This document shows, piece by piece, positions 53,656 to 64,000 of a stretch of 64,000 nucleotides of DNA. Made by a program: the position numbers and the translations under genes. The stretch covers positions 1 through 64,000 of the forward strand of contig NZ_JXQQ01000058.1 in NCBI RefSeq assembly GCF_000834655.1, read 5' to 3'. Within the stretch, counting starts at the first letter, position 1. Each line of letters opens with the position of its first letter. The DNA is from Variovorax paradoxus (GTDB lineage Bacteria > Pseudomonadota > Gammaproteobacteria > Burkholderiales > Burkholderiaceae_C). The notes under the pieces are model-generated. The model worked only from the letters and a program-made list of their open reading frames with translations, was not told the DNA's origin and did not search any database.

Positions 53656-53682
53656 AAAAAGCCCGGTGACGCCGGGCTTTTT
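53656..53682. terminator. Intrinsic terminator after the OmpA-like gene
   Basis: AAAAAGCCCGG (53656-53666) and CCGGGCTTTTT (53672-53682) form a perfect 11-bp stem with a TGACG loop and built-in A/T tracts, so it can stop transcription in both directions. Confidence 0.9.
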
Positions 53683-53838
53683 CATGGGTTCAGCGCGTGA
53701 GGGCGCCATGGGCCATGCCTGAGTAAATTCGTATCGTTTGGCGCCCGGATTTCATCGGCCGTTTGTGGCTGGCTTGGTACGATGGGCCTCCAGGCCCCCA
53801 GTCGCTTCGGCGACACGCAGCAAGAGCCAACTACCCCC

Positions 53839-55674
<1,836 letters not shown>

Positions 55675-55678
55675 ATGA

Positions 55679-55774
55679 GCTCGCCCCCAGGCTTCGCGCA
55701 CTTCGTGTCGCTTCGCCTTCCCCCTACAGGGGGCAACACCTGCGGCCCGGCAGAGCCGGTTCCGCGGTGTTTTC
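55679..55774 (+). repeat. Dispersed 3'-end element, copy D
   Basis: Best preserved plus-strand copy. It begins 4 bases after the edd stop with GCCCCCAGGCT, continues with CTTCGTGTCGCTTCGCCTTC, CAGGGGGCAACACC and the GGCCCGGCAGAGCCGG hairpin, and ends CCGCGGTGTTTTCTTG. It lies inside the edd-eda gap. Confidence 0.8.
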
Positions 55775-55835
55775 TTGATTTGGCCTTGCGGGTTTTCAGA
55801 CCGCGGGCCGTGAATAACGTACTGGAGCAATGGAA

Positions 55836-56471
55836 ATGGCAGACAAACTCACCGCACTCGACGTGATGCGCGACGCACCGGTCATCCCGGTCATCGTGCT
55901 CAACGATGTGAAAGACGCCATTCCGCTGGCGCGCGCGCTGGTGGCCGGCGGCATCCGCATGCTCGAGGTCACGCTGCGCACGCCGCAGGCGCTGCAGTGC
56001 ATCGAGGCCATCGCCAAGGAAGTGCCCGAGGCCGTGGCCGGCGCGGGCACCATCCGCAGCGCGGCCGATGCACAGGCCTCGGCGCTGGCCGGCGCCAAGT
56101 TCGGCGTGAGCCCGGGCTACACGCGCTCGGTCGGCAAGGCCTGCCACGACCTGGGCCTGCCGCTCTTGCCCGGCGTGGCGACCGGCAGCGAAATCATGAC
56201 GGCGCAGGAAGACGGCTACACCGAGCTCAAGTTCTTCCCCGCGCTGCAAGCAGGCGGCCTGCCGATGCTCAAGGCGTGGCAAGGTCCGTTCGGCGACGTC
56301 ACCTTCTGCCCGACGGGCGGCATCCACGCGGGCAACGCGGCCGAGTTCCTGGCGCTCTCGAACGTGGCCTGCGTGGGCGGCTCGTGGATCGTGCCGACGG
56401 ATGCGATCCGCGACGGCGACTGGGCACGCATCGAACAGCTGGCACGCGCCGCGAGCCAGCTGTCCCGCTGA
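55836..56471 (+). CDS. eda: KDPG aldolase
   Basis: A 211-residue class I aldolase that splits 2-keto-3-deoxy-6-phosphogluconate into pyruvate and glyceraldehyde 3-phosphate. Family motifs: GGIRMLEVTLRTP with the catalytic Glu, AGAGTI, FGVSPG, PLLPGVATGSE, and the Schiff-base Lys in ELKFFPA; phosphate-binding GGI and GGSW follow. ATG 55836 is preceded by GGAG at 8 bases; ATG 55830 would add two residues. It follows edd across the repeat and precedes a HAD gene by one base. Confidence 0.95.
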   Translation: MADKLTALDVMRDAPVIPVIVLNDVKDAIPLARALVAGGIRMLEVTLRTPQALQCIEAIAKEVPEAVAGAGTIRSAADAQASALAGAKFGVSPGYTRSVGKACHDLGLPLLPGVATGSEIMTAQEDGYTELKFFPALQAGGLPMLKAWQGPFGDVTFCPTGGIHAGNAAEFLALSNVACVGGSWIVPTDAIRDGDWARIEQLARAASQLSR

Positions 56472-56472
56472 C

Positions 56473-57201
56473 ATGCGCGCCGAGTTCGACGCGAGCGACC
56501 TCAAGGTCATCGCGTTCGACGTCTTCGGCACGGTGGTCGACTGGCACAGCGGCATCGCCGCCGAAGTCGAGCGCGCGCTGCCGGGCGTGGAAGGCGCGAC
56601 CTTCGCGCTCGCCTGGCGCGCCGGCTACCAGCCCGCGATGAAGGCGGTGATGGAGCGCATCGCGGCCGGCGAGGGCGGCTTCACGCTGCTCGACGAGCTT
56701 CACTTGAGCATGCTCGAGCGGGTGCTGCGCGACTTCGACCTGGCCGACCGGCTCGACTCGGCCGCCAAGCGCGACCTGAGCCGCGCATGGCACCGGCTGC
56801 CGGCGTGGCCCGATTCGGTGGCGGGGCTCACGCGGCTCAAGAAGAAGTTCACCATCTGCACGCTCTCGAACGGCAACATCGGCCTCCTGACCGAGATGGC
56901 CAAGCGCGCGGGCCTGCCCTGGGACTGCGTGCTGTCGGCCGAGGTGTTCAAGGCGTACAAGCCTGATCCGCGCACCTACCTGGGCGTGGCCGGGGTGTTC
57001 GATGCGACGCCGGGGCAGGTGATGCTCGCCGCCGCGCACCACGACGACCTCGCGGCAGCGCGCGTGTGCGGCCTGAAGACCGCCTACATCGAGCGCCCCC
57101 ACGAGTTCGGCCGCGCGCAGCCGAAGGATGTTTCGCCGCAGGCCGAGAACAGCCTGCATGCGCGCGACATCGACCAGTTGGCCGACCTGCTGGGCTGCTG
57201 A
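56473..57201 (+). CDS. Haloacid dehalogenase type II family hydrolase
   Basis: A 242-residue HAD enzyme. The nucleophile Asp is in VIAFDVFGTVVDW, motif II Ser/Thr in TLSNGNI, Lys in VFKAYKPDPRTYLG and the acidic motif in AAAHHDDLAAA. This arrangement matches L-2-haloacid dehalogenases, which remove halogen from 2-haloalkanoic acids. The family aromatic pocket is not fully clear, so a general phosphatase is an alternative. It starts one base after the eda stop and should be cotranscribed with eda, which hints at a sugar-acid related role. Confidence 0.88.
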   Translation: MRAEFDASDLKVIAFDVFGTVVDWHSGIAAEVERALPGVEGATFALAWRAGYQPAMKAVMERIAAGEGGFTLLDELHLSMLERVLRDFDLADRLDSAAKRDLSRAWHRLPAWPDSVAGLTRLKKKFTICTLSNGNIGLLTEMAKRAGLPWDCVLSAEVFKAYKPDPRTYLGVAGVFDATPGQVMLAAAHHDDLAAARVCGLKTAYIERPHEFGRAQPKDVSPQAENSLHARDIDQLADLLGC

Positions 57202-57222
57202 GCGGCAGCCCGGCCTTCGCGG

Positions 57223-59415
57223 TCAATATCCATTCGCGGCGCCCGAGCGGCGGTTGTCCGCAGCGCCGCTGTAGGTGGCGCTGCCATTCGGGTTCTGCGT
57301 CACCGCGATTCCGCTGATGCCGCTCAGGAGGCCCGTCACCAGCAGGTTGTCCGTCGTGTAGCCGAAGCGCGTGCGCATGTCGGCCGCGAGCGGCGCCAGC
57401 GCCGAGCCGGCCTCCAGTTCCGCATTGCCGTTCTGACCCGTGAAGTTGGGCGCGTTGACGGCCGCCTGCAGGTCCAGCCCGTAGACGACGTTGCCCATGA
57501 AGGTCTTCACGATGTAGTCGGGAATCGGCCCGCCGCCCGCCGAGCCCCACACCAGCCGCGGATTGCCGTTGCCGTCGAAGGCGATGGCTGGTGCGATCGA
57601 GGTGCGGGGCCGCTTGGTGCCCGCGTAGCCGTTCACGTCCGAGCCGCTGAGCGGCGTGCCGGCCGAGAAGTTCGACATCACGTTGTTCAGCATGATCCCG
57701 GCCGCCTCGATGTGCGCACCCCAGTGCGTGTTGATGGTGGTGGTCATCGAGAGCGCGTTGCCGTAGCCGTCGACGATGGCGACGTTGCTCGTGGTGTTCC
57801 AGTCTTCGTCGTGCGCGGCGCCGCTCGACGCCTTGGCGAGCATCGTCCTGCGGGGCTTGGCGAGCGCGGCCATCGTGTCGTAGCCGGCCGGGTCCGTCGC
57901 CACGAAGCTGCCGATGTTGCCCGCGGGCGCGGTGGCGAACGCGGTCTCGCCGATCTGCGCGGCGCGCTTGTCGAGTTCGATGTCGCTCAGGAGCACCGAG
58001 GCGCGTGCGTTGCTGTTCGAATAGGCCGGATCGCCAATGACGGCGCGCCGGTCGACGTTCGCGAGCCGGCTCGCCTCGGCCGCGAGGTAGACGAAGCGCG
58101 GCGTGTCGAGCGCCTTCTCGTCCTGCACGTGCTTGCGCTCCAGGATGCCGAGCGAATACAGCGTGACGAAGCCGCCGAACGACGGCGCGGGCTGCGTGTA
58201 GATGGTCGTGCCGAAGCGCGTGCCGGCCAGCGGCTTGCGCTCCACCGCCTTGTAGGCCGGGAAGTCGGCGTGCACCATCAGGCTCGGAATCGACGCGATG
58301 GTCGTCGCGGTGCTCGGGTTGCCCGCCGGTCCCGAGTTCGGGAGGATCGACCTGCACGGCAGGCTGCCGAGCGTGGTGCGCTGCACGATGGCTTTCACCG
58401 TGTCCCGCGCCGGGTCGTAGAAGGCGCTGGCGCCGCCGTCGCGCACGAGCTTCATGGTCTGCGCGAGCTCGGGATTCTTGATGAGCGTGCCGATGGCCAG
58501 CGGCTTCTGCCCCGAGGCATCGGCCGGGTCGCAGTAGCGCTTGGCGATGTCGGGGTACTTGCAGCGGGGTGCGCCCCTGACTGTGTTGGCCGAGTTCACC
58601 CAGGCGGCCACGCCGGTGCCTGCGGAGACCGGGTTGCCGTCGTCGTCGAACTCGGCGCTGTCGGCGTAGAGCGTGGCGTACATGTACTTCGTCATCGGGA
58701 AGCCGTTTTCGGCCAGGCCGATGGCGTCGTCCCAGAGCGTGTTCCAGGCCTTCCTGCCGTAGCTGCGGTGCACCAGGTCGAGCACCGCCACCGTGCCCGG
58801 AATGCCCACGGCGCGAGCGGAGATGTTGGTGTTGCCCTGCTGCGAGGAGACGCTTGCGCCCACCGTGAGGCCCGACTTGCAGAGGTTGTACGGCGGCGTG
58901 GTGGACACGTCCTGTGCGACGGCCTGGTAGACCGTTGTCGCTCCCCCGGTGCTCGATGGGGCGGCGGAGAGGCCGTCGAAGGTGCGCACCTTCTTGCTCG
59001 CCGCGTCGTAGTAGGTGATGAGCGTGCCGCCGCCCAGACCCGAGGCGAACGGCTCGGCCGTGCCCAGCACGGCCTGCACGGCAACCGCTGCATCGATGGC
59101 GCTGCCGCCAGTCGCCAGGATCTTGCAGCCGGCCTTCGACGCTTCGTAGTGCGCGGAGGTCACCATCAGGTTGGTGCCGGTGATGCCGGCCGTCTGGCCG
59201 TGGGGCGCCCCCGCCTGCTGCATGCACACGGCGGGATCGAAGCGCACGACCGGTGGCGCGTCGGTGCCGGGCGGGCCGGCCGGAGGCTGTGGCGGAGGCG
59301 GTGCGTTGGTGATCGGCAGCGGGCTGAAGCTGAACGAGCCGCCGGAGCCACCGCCGCAGGCGGTGAGCATGGCCGCAGCGAGGGCCGCGACAGGAAGGAA
59401 TCGGGAGGTGTGCAT
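57223..59415 (-). CDS. Gamma-glutamyltransferase lipoprotein
   Basis: A 730-residue gamma-glutamyltransferase precursor that cleaves glutathione and gamma-glutamyl compounds in the periplasm. Autocleavage should expose Thr541 in DWNTTSNVAI. Other landmarks: GGSAIDAAVAVQAVLG near the N-terminus, EPFASGLGGGTLITY, NALSMTTTIN, NNVMSNFS and GSAGGGPIPDY. It is longer than E. coli Ggt (580) owing to a lipoprotein signal (lipobox LTAC, Cys ~20), a Gly-Ser/Pro-rich linker (~21-55) and Cys-containing insertions. The N-terminal tag resembles that of the tannase-like lipoprotein at 22614. It is convergent with the HAD gene. Confidence 0.92.
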   Translation of the reverse strand: MHTSRFLPVAALAAAMLTACGGGSGGSFSFSPLPITNAPPPPQPPAGPPGTDAPPVVRFDPAVCMQQAGAPHGQTAGITGTNLMVTSAHYEASKAGCKILATGGSAIDAAVAVQAVLGTAEPFASGLGGGTLITYYDAASKKVRTFDGLSAAPSSTGGATTVYQAVAQDVSTTPPYNLCKSGLTVGASVSSQQGNTNISARAVGIPGTVAVLDLVHRSYGRKAWNTLWDDAIGLAENGFPMTKYMYATLYADSAEFDDDGNPVSAGTGVAAWVNSANTVRGAPRCKYPDIAKRYCDPADASGQKPLAIGTLIKNPELAQTMKLVRDGGASAFYDPARDTVKAIVQRTTLGSLPCRSILPNSGPAGNPSTATTIASIPSLMVHADFPAYKAVERKPLAGTRFGTTIYTQPAPSFGGFVTLYSLGILERKHVQDEKALDTPRFVYLAAEASRLANVDRRAVIGDPAYSNSNARASVLLSDIELDKRAAQIGETAFATAPAGNIGSFVATDPAGYDTMAALAKPRRTMLAKASSGAAHDEDWNTTSNVAIVDGYGNALSMTTTINTHWGAHIEAAGIMLNNVMSNFSAGTPLSGSDVNGYAGTKRPRTSIAPAIAFDGNGNPRLVWGSAGGGPIPDYIVKTFMGNVVYGLDLQAAVNAPNFTGQNGNAELEAGSALAPLAADMRTRFGYTTDNLLVTGLLSGISGIAVTQNPNGSATYSGAADNRRSGAANGY

Positions 59416-59529
59416 CGTGGAAGAAATGAAAATGCCGACGCTGTACCGGTCGGTCGGCTTTTCAATTTATTGCAACTCGCGTGCCACCAGGTTCACGCTT
59501 TCCCGGTGTGCGGGCCACTTTACAGAAGC

Positions 59530-60087
59530 TCAGTCAGCGAGCAGCTTCTCCACGGTGCGCAGGTTGCGCGCGGTCGTGCTCGACTTGTAGCGCGTCTTCG
59601 CCAGCAGCTTGGCCACCGGCGTGTCGGTGCTCTGGCCGCGCGGGCATTGCCAATAGAGCACGCCCTTGCCTTGCTTCAGGCGCTCGACCTCGGGATCGAC
59701 GGTGCCGGCTTTCTCCATCACCTCGTCGAGCATCGCAGGGTCGGAGCCGAACACGAGGTACGGGTGGCGCTCTTCGTCGATGCGCTCGAAGGGGTACGCC
59801 TCGGCCATGCCGGCCACCTGCTTCTGCGTGAGCAGCACGATCCACGCGTCGTAGCCGAAGCGCTCGCGCAGGGCGTGCTCGATGCGCTTGCGCAGCGCGC
59901 CGGCATCGCTCGCGTCGGTGTCGAAGAGCACGTTGCCGCTCGCGAGCACCGTGCGCACATCATCGAAGCCGAGCTCGACGAAGAGCGCCTTCAGGTCCGC
60001 GCTCTTGATCGTGATGCCGTTGACGTTCACGCCACGCAGCAGCGCGACGTGGCGTGTCGTCTTCTTCTCTTTTTTCGGGCTTGCCAT
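59530..60087 (-). CDS. DUF1697 family protein
   Basis: A 185-residue protein of the DUF1697 family, recognised by HVALLRGVNVNGITIKSADL, VLASGNVLFDT, YPFERIDEERHPYLVF and the end ARNLRTVEKLL. Function unknown. It begins with a short Lys-rich tail (SPKKEKKTTR) that may bind nucleic acid or be disordered. It is 18 bp downstream of gloA, so cotranscription is likely. Confidence 0.9.
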   Translation of the reverse strand: MASPKKEKKTTRHVALLRGVNVNGITIKSADLKALFVELGFDDVRTVLASGNVLFDTDASDAGALRKRIEHALRERFGYDAWIVLLTQKQVAGMAEAYPFERIDEERHPYLVFGSDPAMLDEVMEKAGTVDPEVERLKQGKGVLYWQCPRGQSTDTPVAKLLAKTRYKSSTTARNLRTVEKLLAD

Positions 60088-60105
60088 GGCGTTACCCGAA
60101 GCGCT

Positions 60106-60519
60106 TCAGCGAAGGCCTGCGCCCTCGGCGGATTCAGCGCGCTGGATGAGTTCGATCTTGTAGCCGTCCGGATCGGTCACGAAGGCGATCACTGTCGTGC
60201 CGCCCTTGACCGGACCTGCCTCGCGCGTCACGTTGCCGCCCGCGGCCTTGATCTTTTCGCAGGCCGCATACGCATCGGGCACGCCGAGCGCGATGTGGCC
60301 GTAGGCGGTGCCCAGCTCGTAGCTCTCGGTACCCCAGTTGTAGGTGAGCTCGATCTCGGCCTGGTCGGGGTTGCCCTTGTCGAAGCCGATGAACGCGAGG
60401 CTGTACTTGTACTCGGGGTTCTCGGACGTGCGCAGCAGGTTCATGCCGAGCACCTTGGTATAGAAATCGATGGAGCGCTGGAGGTTGCCAACGCGCAGCA
60501 TGGTGTGAAGAAGTCGCAT
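60106..60519 (-). CDS. gloA: Lactoylglutathione lyase (glyoxalase I)
   Basis: A 137-residue glyoxalase I, turning the methylglyoxal-glutathione hemithioacetal into S-lactoylglutathione. Metal ligands are His5 (LLHTMLRVGN), Glu in AEIELTYNWG, His in YGHIALGV and Glu in YKIELIQ. The length fits the Ni-dependent bacterial class (135 in E. coli). It sits between an omega-like GST and a DUF1697 gene on the same strand. Confidence 0.95.
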   Translation of the reverse strand: MRLLHTMLRVGNLQRSIDFYTKVLGMNLLRTSENPEYKYSLAFIGFDKGNPDQAEIELTYNWGTESYELGTAYGHIALGVPDAYAACEKIKAAGGNVTREAGPVKGGTTVIAFVTDPDGYKIELIQRAESAEGAGLR

Positions 60520-60583
60520 CTCGTGGTGCCGTGTGGTTTTATGGAAGGGGGAAGCCGCTATTGTCGGCCTCCCGCCGCGGCGA

Positions 60584-61264
60584 TCAAGCTGCCGCCGTCA
60601 GCAGATGGGACTCGTGGCGCTTGAGGAATTCCATCAGGTGCTGCGGGTACTCGGGCACCACCGCATCGCGAACGCTCGGGCGGGCGGCCAGCGCCGTGCG
60701 CCAGGCATCGACCTTGGGGAGCGCCGCGAAGATGCGCGAATCGATGAGCGTGTCGAACACCTCGAAGTAGCGGAACACCGGTGCGAACACCGCATCGACC
60801 AGGCTGAAGCTCTTGCCCGCGAAGTAGGGGCCGGCGCCGAGCGCTGCCTCGACGCGCTCGAACTTGCCGACCAGCGCGAGGCGCTTCTGCTCGAAGATGG
60901 CCGCGTCCTGCGTGGTCTCGTAACCCCAGAGGTCGGCCAGGATGGCCGAGCCGAACTCCATCCATGCGCGGTGCTCGGCGCGGGCGAGCGGTTCTTCGGG
61001 GTGCAGGCGCGCGCCGGGCTGCGTTTCTTCGAGGTACTCGCAGATCACGTTGCTCTCGAACAGCACGGCCTCGGTGCCGTCCGCGCGATGCACCTTCAGG
61101 AGCGGCACCTTGCCCAGCGGCGAGATGTCGAGAAACCATTGCGGCTTGTTCGCCAGGTCGATCACGACGCGCTCGAAGGGCACGCCTTTTTCACCGAGCG
61201 CAATGGCGGCGCGCTGCACGTAGGGGCACAGCAGGTGGCTGACGAGGGTGAGGGGTTGGGACAT
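60584..61264 (-). CDS. Glutathione S-transferase, omega/Cys-type
   Basis: A 226-residue GST. The N-domain starts LVSHLLCPYVQRAAIAL with a CPYV active-site Cys typical of omega-class/glutaredoxin-like GSTs, then ISPLGKVPLL and FESNVICEYLEE. The helical domain includes FSLVDAVFAPVFRYFE. It probably reduces mixed disulfides or ring compounds with glutathione. It lies 64 bp upstream of gloA, grouping three glutathione-linked genes with the ggt and chaC genes nearby. Confidence 0.9.
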   Translation of the reverse strand: MSQPLTLVSHLLCPYVQRAAIALGEKGVPFERVVIDLANKPQWFLDISPLGKVPLLKVHRADGTEAVLFESNVICEYLEETQPGARLHPEEPLARAEHRAWMEFGSAILADLWGYETTQDAAIFEQKRLALVGKFERVEAALGAGPYFAGKSFSLVDAVFAPVFRYFEVFDTLIDSRIFAALPKVDAWRTALAARPSVRDAVVPEYPQHLMEFLKRHESHLLTAAA

Positions 61265-61364
61265 GGGGCTCTCCGTCTTCGGTTGTTTGCTTGGATCGCC
61301 GCGATTCTTGCGATCCCGAACAACCTTTTCCCGAAAAGCCCATTCGCTGTCGAGGCGCCTTGTG

Positions 61365-62048
61365 CTAGGCCGCGGTGTCGAGCCAGTGCGTGATGCGGCC
61401 GTTGTGCATCACGCCGATGCGGTCGGCCATCGCCTGCGCCTCGGCCTCGTTATGCGTGACCAGGATGGCGGTCTGGCCGGCCTGCTTCAGGATGCCGCGC
61501 ACCTCGGCGGTCAGGCGTTCGCGCGTGGCGCCGTCGAGGTTGGAGAAGGGCTCGTCGAGCAGCAGCAGCGCAGGCGAGGGCGCGAGCGCGCGGGCCAGCG
61601 CGATGCGTTGCTGCTGGCCGCCCGAGAGCTCGTGCGGATAGCGTTCGCCCGCATCGGCCAGGCCCACCAGCGCAAGCATCTCGGCCACACGCGATTGCTG
61701 CGCCGCGTGGCCGAGGCGGCGCAGTCCGAAGGCGACGTTCTTCGCGGCCGAGAGGTGCGGGAACAGTGCGTACTCCTGGAACATCATGCCCACGCGCCGC
61801 TGCTCGGGTGGCAGGTGCGAGCGGGCGGAAGACAGCACGGTGTCGTCCAGCCGGATCGAGCCCGCGCGCAGCGGTTCGAATCCCGCGATGGCGCGCAGCA
61901 CCGTGGTCTTGCCGCAGCCCGAGGGGCCGAAGAGGCAGGCGATGTGGCCGGCTGCGAGCAATAGCGAGAAATCGTCGACGACCGTGTGCAGGCCACGCGG
62001 CGTGTCGTACGCGAGCTGGATCGATTCGAGGTACAGCGCGGAGCTCAT
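61365..62048 (-). CDS. fbpC: Iron(III) ABC transporter ATP-binding protein (FbpC-like)
   Basis: A 227-residue ATPase with Walker A FGPSGCGKTT, Q-loop MMFQEYALFPHL, signature LSGGQQQRIALARAL, Walker B LLLLDEPFSNLDG and switch His in LVTHNEAEA. It is shorter than E. coli-type FbpC (~350), lacking the C-terminal regulatory domain. Its ATG overlaps the permease stop as ATGA. It should power Fe(III) import with the permease and binding protein upstream. Confidence 0.92.
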   Translation of the reverse strand: MSSALYLESIQLAYDTPRGLHTVVDDFSLLLAAGHIACLFGPSGCGKTTVLRAIAGFEPLRAGSIRLDDTVLSSARSHLPPEQRRVGMMFQEYALFPHLSAAKNVAFGLRRLGHAAQQSRVAEMLALVGLADAGERYPHELSGGQQQRIALARALAPSPALLLLDEPFSNLDGATRERLTAEVRGILKQAGQTAILVTHNEAEAQAMADRIGVMHNGRITHWLDTAA

Positions 62049-63727
62049 GTGTTTTCCGGAACGGGTGCAACCGGCGTCGTGCCCAGTTGGTTGCGCGCCA
62101 GCAGCACCACCGGCAGCAGGCCGGCAAGCACGATGGCGAGCGCCGCGATCGCGCCTTCTTCATAGGTGCCGCGCGCGGCCTCGGCGTAGAGCCAGGTAGC
62201 CAGGGTGTCGAAGTTGGCGGGGCGCAGCAGCAGCGTTGCGGGCAGCTCCTTCATCGCATCGACGAAGACCAGCAGCGCGCCCGCGGCGATGGCCGGCTGC
62301 AGCAGCGGCAGGTGCACGCGGCGCAGCGTGCCCGCGGTGGTTTCGCCGAGCAGGCGCGAGGCCTGCTCGATGGCAGGCGGAATGCGCGCGAGGCCGGCCT
62401 CGATGCCGCCCACCGGCATCGCGAGAAAGCGGATCGCGCAAGCCACGACCAGCACGATGCCAGCGCCCATCAGCGGCAGGCCCTGCCAGCCGAACGCGGT
62501 GGCGAGCGCGGCGTCGAAGGCCAGCGCCGGCGTGAGCAAGCCGATGGCCAGCACCGTGCCCGGCACCGCATAGCCCAGCGTGGCGGCGCGCGCCTGCCAG
62601 CGCGCGCGGTTCGCGATGCCCGATCCCTGGCTGCGTGCCGCCCAGGCGACGACCAGTCCCGCCGCCACGGCCACCACGGTGACGCCCGCTGCCATGGCGA
62701 GCGTGTTGCCGAGGCTCGCGATGAGCCCGTGCGAAACGCCGCCGCCCTGGCGCAGCCGCTTGGCGCTTTCCCAGACGAGATACAGCGCTGGCGCCGCGAA
62801 GCCGATCAGCACCGGTAGCGAGGTGACCGTCGTCGCCGCCCAGCCGGCACCGCCATGCAGGCGCCGCGGCTGCACCGCGCGCATGCGCTGCGCCGAGCCG
62901 AAGCGCTGGTGCCGGCGGCCGTTGCGTTCAAGCCAGACCAGCGCGACCACCACGAAAAGCATCGCGCAGGCGATCTGCGCCGCGCCGGCCAGGTCCGAGC
63001 GCGTGATCCACGTCGTGTAGACCGCCACGGTGAGCGTGTTGACGCCGAGGAATTCCGACGCGCCGATGTCGTTGAGCGTTTCGAGCAATGCGAGGCTCAG
63101 GCCCACCGCAAGGGCAGGGCGCGCGAGCGGCAGCGCCACGCGAAAGAATGCGCCGCGCCGGCTTTCGCCCAGCGTGCGCGCGGCTTCGAGCAGGTGCGCC
63201 GGCTGCGTCATGAACATCGCGCGTGCCGTCATGTAGACGTAGGGGTAGAGCACGAAGCCGAGCACGAAGATCGCGCCCGGCATCGAGCGCAAGTCGGGCA
63301 GGCGGAACTGGCGCGGGCTGTCGAAGCCCAGCACCCAGCGGATCGCGCCCTGCACCGGGCCGATCGGGTGCAGCAGGTCCAGGTACGCGAAGGCGACGAT
63401 GTAGGTCGGCATCGCCAGCGGCAGCAGCAGGGCCCAGTGCAGCACGCCGCGTCCCGGAAAGTCGTGCGCAGTGACGAGCCACGCGCAGCCGGTGCCGATC
63501 ACCAGCACCAGCGCGCCGACACCGGCCAGCAGCAGCGCCGTGTTGAGCGCCGCCTGCGGCAGCACATGCGCGAACAGCGGCCCCCAATGCCCGACGCCCG
63601 AGCCGAATGCGAGCCACAGGAGCGTGAGCACCGGCGCGAGCACGCCGACGGCGATCGAGAACGAGGCAAGGCGCCAGACCGGCCCTGCGGCCTGCAGGGC
63701 TGGTGGCTGGCGCCGTGTCATTCGCAT
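62045..63727 (-). CDS. fbpB: Iron(III) ABC transporter permease (FbpB-like)
   Basis: A 560-residue inner-membrane permease made of two fused halves with about twelve helices. Each half has the EAA loop contacting the ATPase: EAARTLGESRRGAFFRVALP and EQASRLLGETTAGTLRRVHLP. Length and duplication match FbpB/SfuB. It is followed by fbpC with a 4-bp overlap and preceded by fbpA at 37 bp. No Fur box is visible because the promoter lies outside the window. Confidence 0.93.
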   Translation of the reverse strand: MRMTRRQPPALQAAGPVWRLASFSIAVGVLAPVLTLLWLAFGSGVGHWGPLFAHVLPQAALNTALLLAGVGALVLVIGTGCAWLVTAHDFPGRGVLHWALLLPLAMPTYIVAFAYLDLLHPIGPVQGAIRWVLGFDSPRQFRLPDLRSMPGAIFVLGFVLYPYVYMTARAMFMTQPAHLLEAARTLGESRRGAFFRVALPLARPALAVGLSLALLETLNDIGASEFLGVNTLTVAVYTTWITRSDLAGAAQIACAMLFVVVALVWLERNGRRHQRFGSAQRMRAVQPRRLHGGAGWAATTVTSLPVLIGFAAPALYLVWESAKRLRQGGGVSHGLIASLGNTLAMAAGVTVVAVAAGLVVAWAARSQGSGIANRARWQARAATLGYAVPGTVLAIGLLTPALAFDAALATAFGWQGLPLMGAGIVLVVACAIRFLAMPVGGIEAGLARIPPAIEQASRLLGETTAGTLRRVHLPLLQPAIAAGALLVFVDAMKELPATLLLRPANFDTLATWLYAEAARGTYEEGAIAALAIVLAGLLPVVLLARNQLGTTPVAPVPENT

Positions 63728-63764
63728 GCTTCAGGCACCGACAGGGCGGGCCCGATCGATACCG

Positions 63765-64000
63765 TCACTGGTCGAAGCCGACCTTGTCGACCAGCGCGCT
63801 GGCCTGCTTGCGGTATTTGGCGATCTCGGTGAGCGGCAGCGGATCGACCTTCAGCTCGCCGATGCTCTGGCCGATGATCGGATCGAGCGCCACGCCCTTG
63901 CGCACCGGGTATTCGTAGTTGGTCTGCGCATAGAGCGCCTGCGCCGGCTCGGACACCAGGAACTCGAGCAGCCTGACCGCGTTGGCACGCTGCGGTGCGT
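63765..64000 (-). CDS. fbpA: Iron(III) ABC transporter substrate-binding protein (FbpA-like), 5' partial
   Basis: The last ~78 residues of a ferric-binding protein, read from the window edge: APQRANAVRLLEFLVSEPAQ, then LYAQTNYEYPVRKG and PLTEIAKYRKQASALVDKVG. The NYEYPV segment with a Tyr pair is the iron-ligand region of FbpA. The start lies beyond base 64000. It is the first visible gene of fbpABC on the minus strand and supplies Fe(III) from the periplasm, in parallel with the siderophore system at the other end of the window. Confidence 0.9.
   Translation of the reverse strand, partial: APQRANAVRLLEFLVSEPAQALYAQTNYEYPVRKGVALDPIIGQSIGELKVDPLPLTEIAKYRKQASALVDKVGFDQ

Noticed and set aside
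57712..60624. 970-residue plus-strand frame opposite the gamma-glutamyltransferase, DUF1697 and gloA genes
   Set aside because: No motif, strong Arg/Val/Gly bias, and full opposition to three recognised genes.

Overview
The window is very GC-rich, with the tightly packed genes, ATGA/GTGA start-stop overlaps and gene content of a Burkholderiales bacterium. A Comamonadaceae member close to Variovorax is the best guess, from the family mix and local gene order (waaA / tolC / rhodanese / pcm; edd-eda; fbpABC). This is inference; no rRNA or marker gene is present. No tRNA, rRNA, CRISPR array, IS element or integrase was recognised, and no gene-free stretch exceeds 300 bases.

Left part (1-17909): the end of a hydroxamate-siderophore locus. 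It holds the last module of an NRPS (A-PCP-TE, cut by the window edge), a TonB receptor with a Fur box, an acetyltransferase, a hydroxyornithine formyltransferase, a FhuF reductase, a PvdE-type exporter, a PvdA-type N-monooxygenase, a PvdR/PvdT/OpmQ-type tripartite pump, a lone FecR-type DUF4880 domain and a PvdQ-type Ntn-hydrolase acylase. Together they suggest a product acylated during assembly, exported to the periplasm, deacylated there, secreted, re-imported with iron and reduced. This is pyoverdine-like logic outside Pseudomonas.

Middle (17926-37625): metabolic genes. These are a YfcG-like GST, an orphan PhnD-like binding protein, an operon of MFS carrier, FAD dehydrogenase and tannase/feruloyl-esterase lipoprotein followed by LysR, and a TetR gene divergent from an SDR / saccharopine-dehydrogenase-like / acyl-CoA-ligase operon with a clear operator-promoter region. 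Then come an outer-membrane protein, a DUF1345 protein, a DMT exporter, ogt plus an Ada-AlkA fusion, a phosphomannomutase and waaA.

Islet (37882-40724): between waaA and tolC lies a two-gene, partly AT-rich insertion. A 795-residue protein with an M23-like N-terminus and a GH19/lysozyme-like C-terminus overlaps by ATGA a small exported protein. It reads as an orphan type VI secretion peptidoglycan-hydrolase effector with a periplasmic immunity protein, and is the most notable system in the window.

Right part (40779-64000): tolC, a rhodanese and a pcm-like methyltransferase; TetR divergent from msrA; a ZnuD-like receptor with a His-rich partner; an AEC transporter; a FlgO/OmpA-type lipoprotein; pdxH; a MobA-like transferase; chaC-sodC; an OmpA-like protein; edd-eda-HAD; a gamma-glutamyltransferase lipoprotein; DUF1697, gloA and an omega-like GST; and the end of an iron(III) uptake operon (fbpABC), cut by the window edge.

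A dispersed element of about 100 bp occurs four times (31452, 32517, 42414, 55679), each copy starting within a few bases after a stop codon and in the orientation of the gene just ended.
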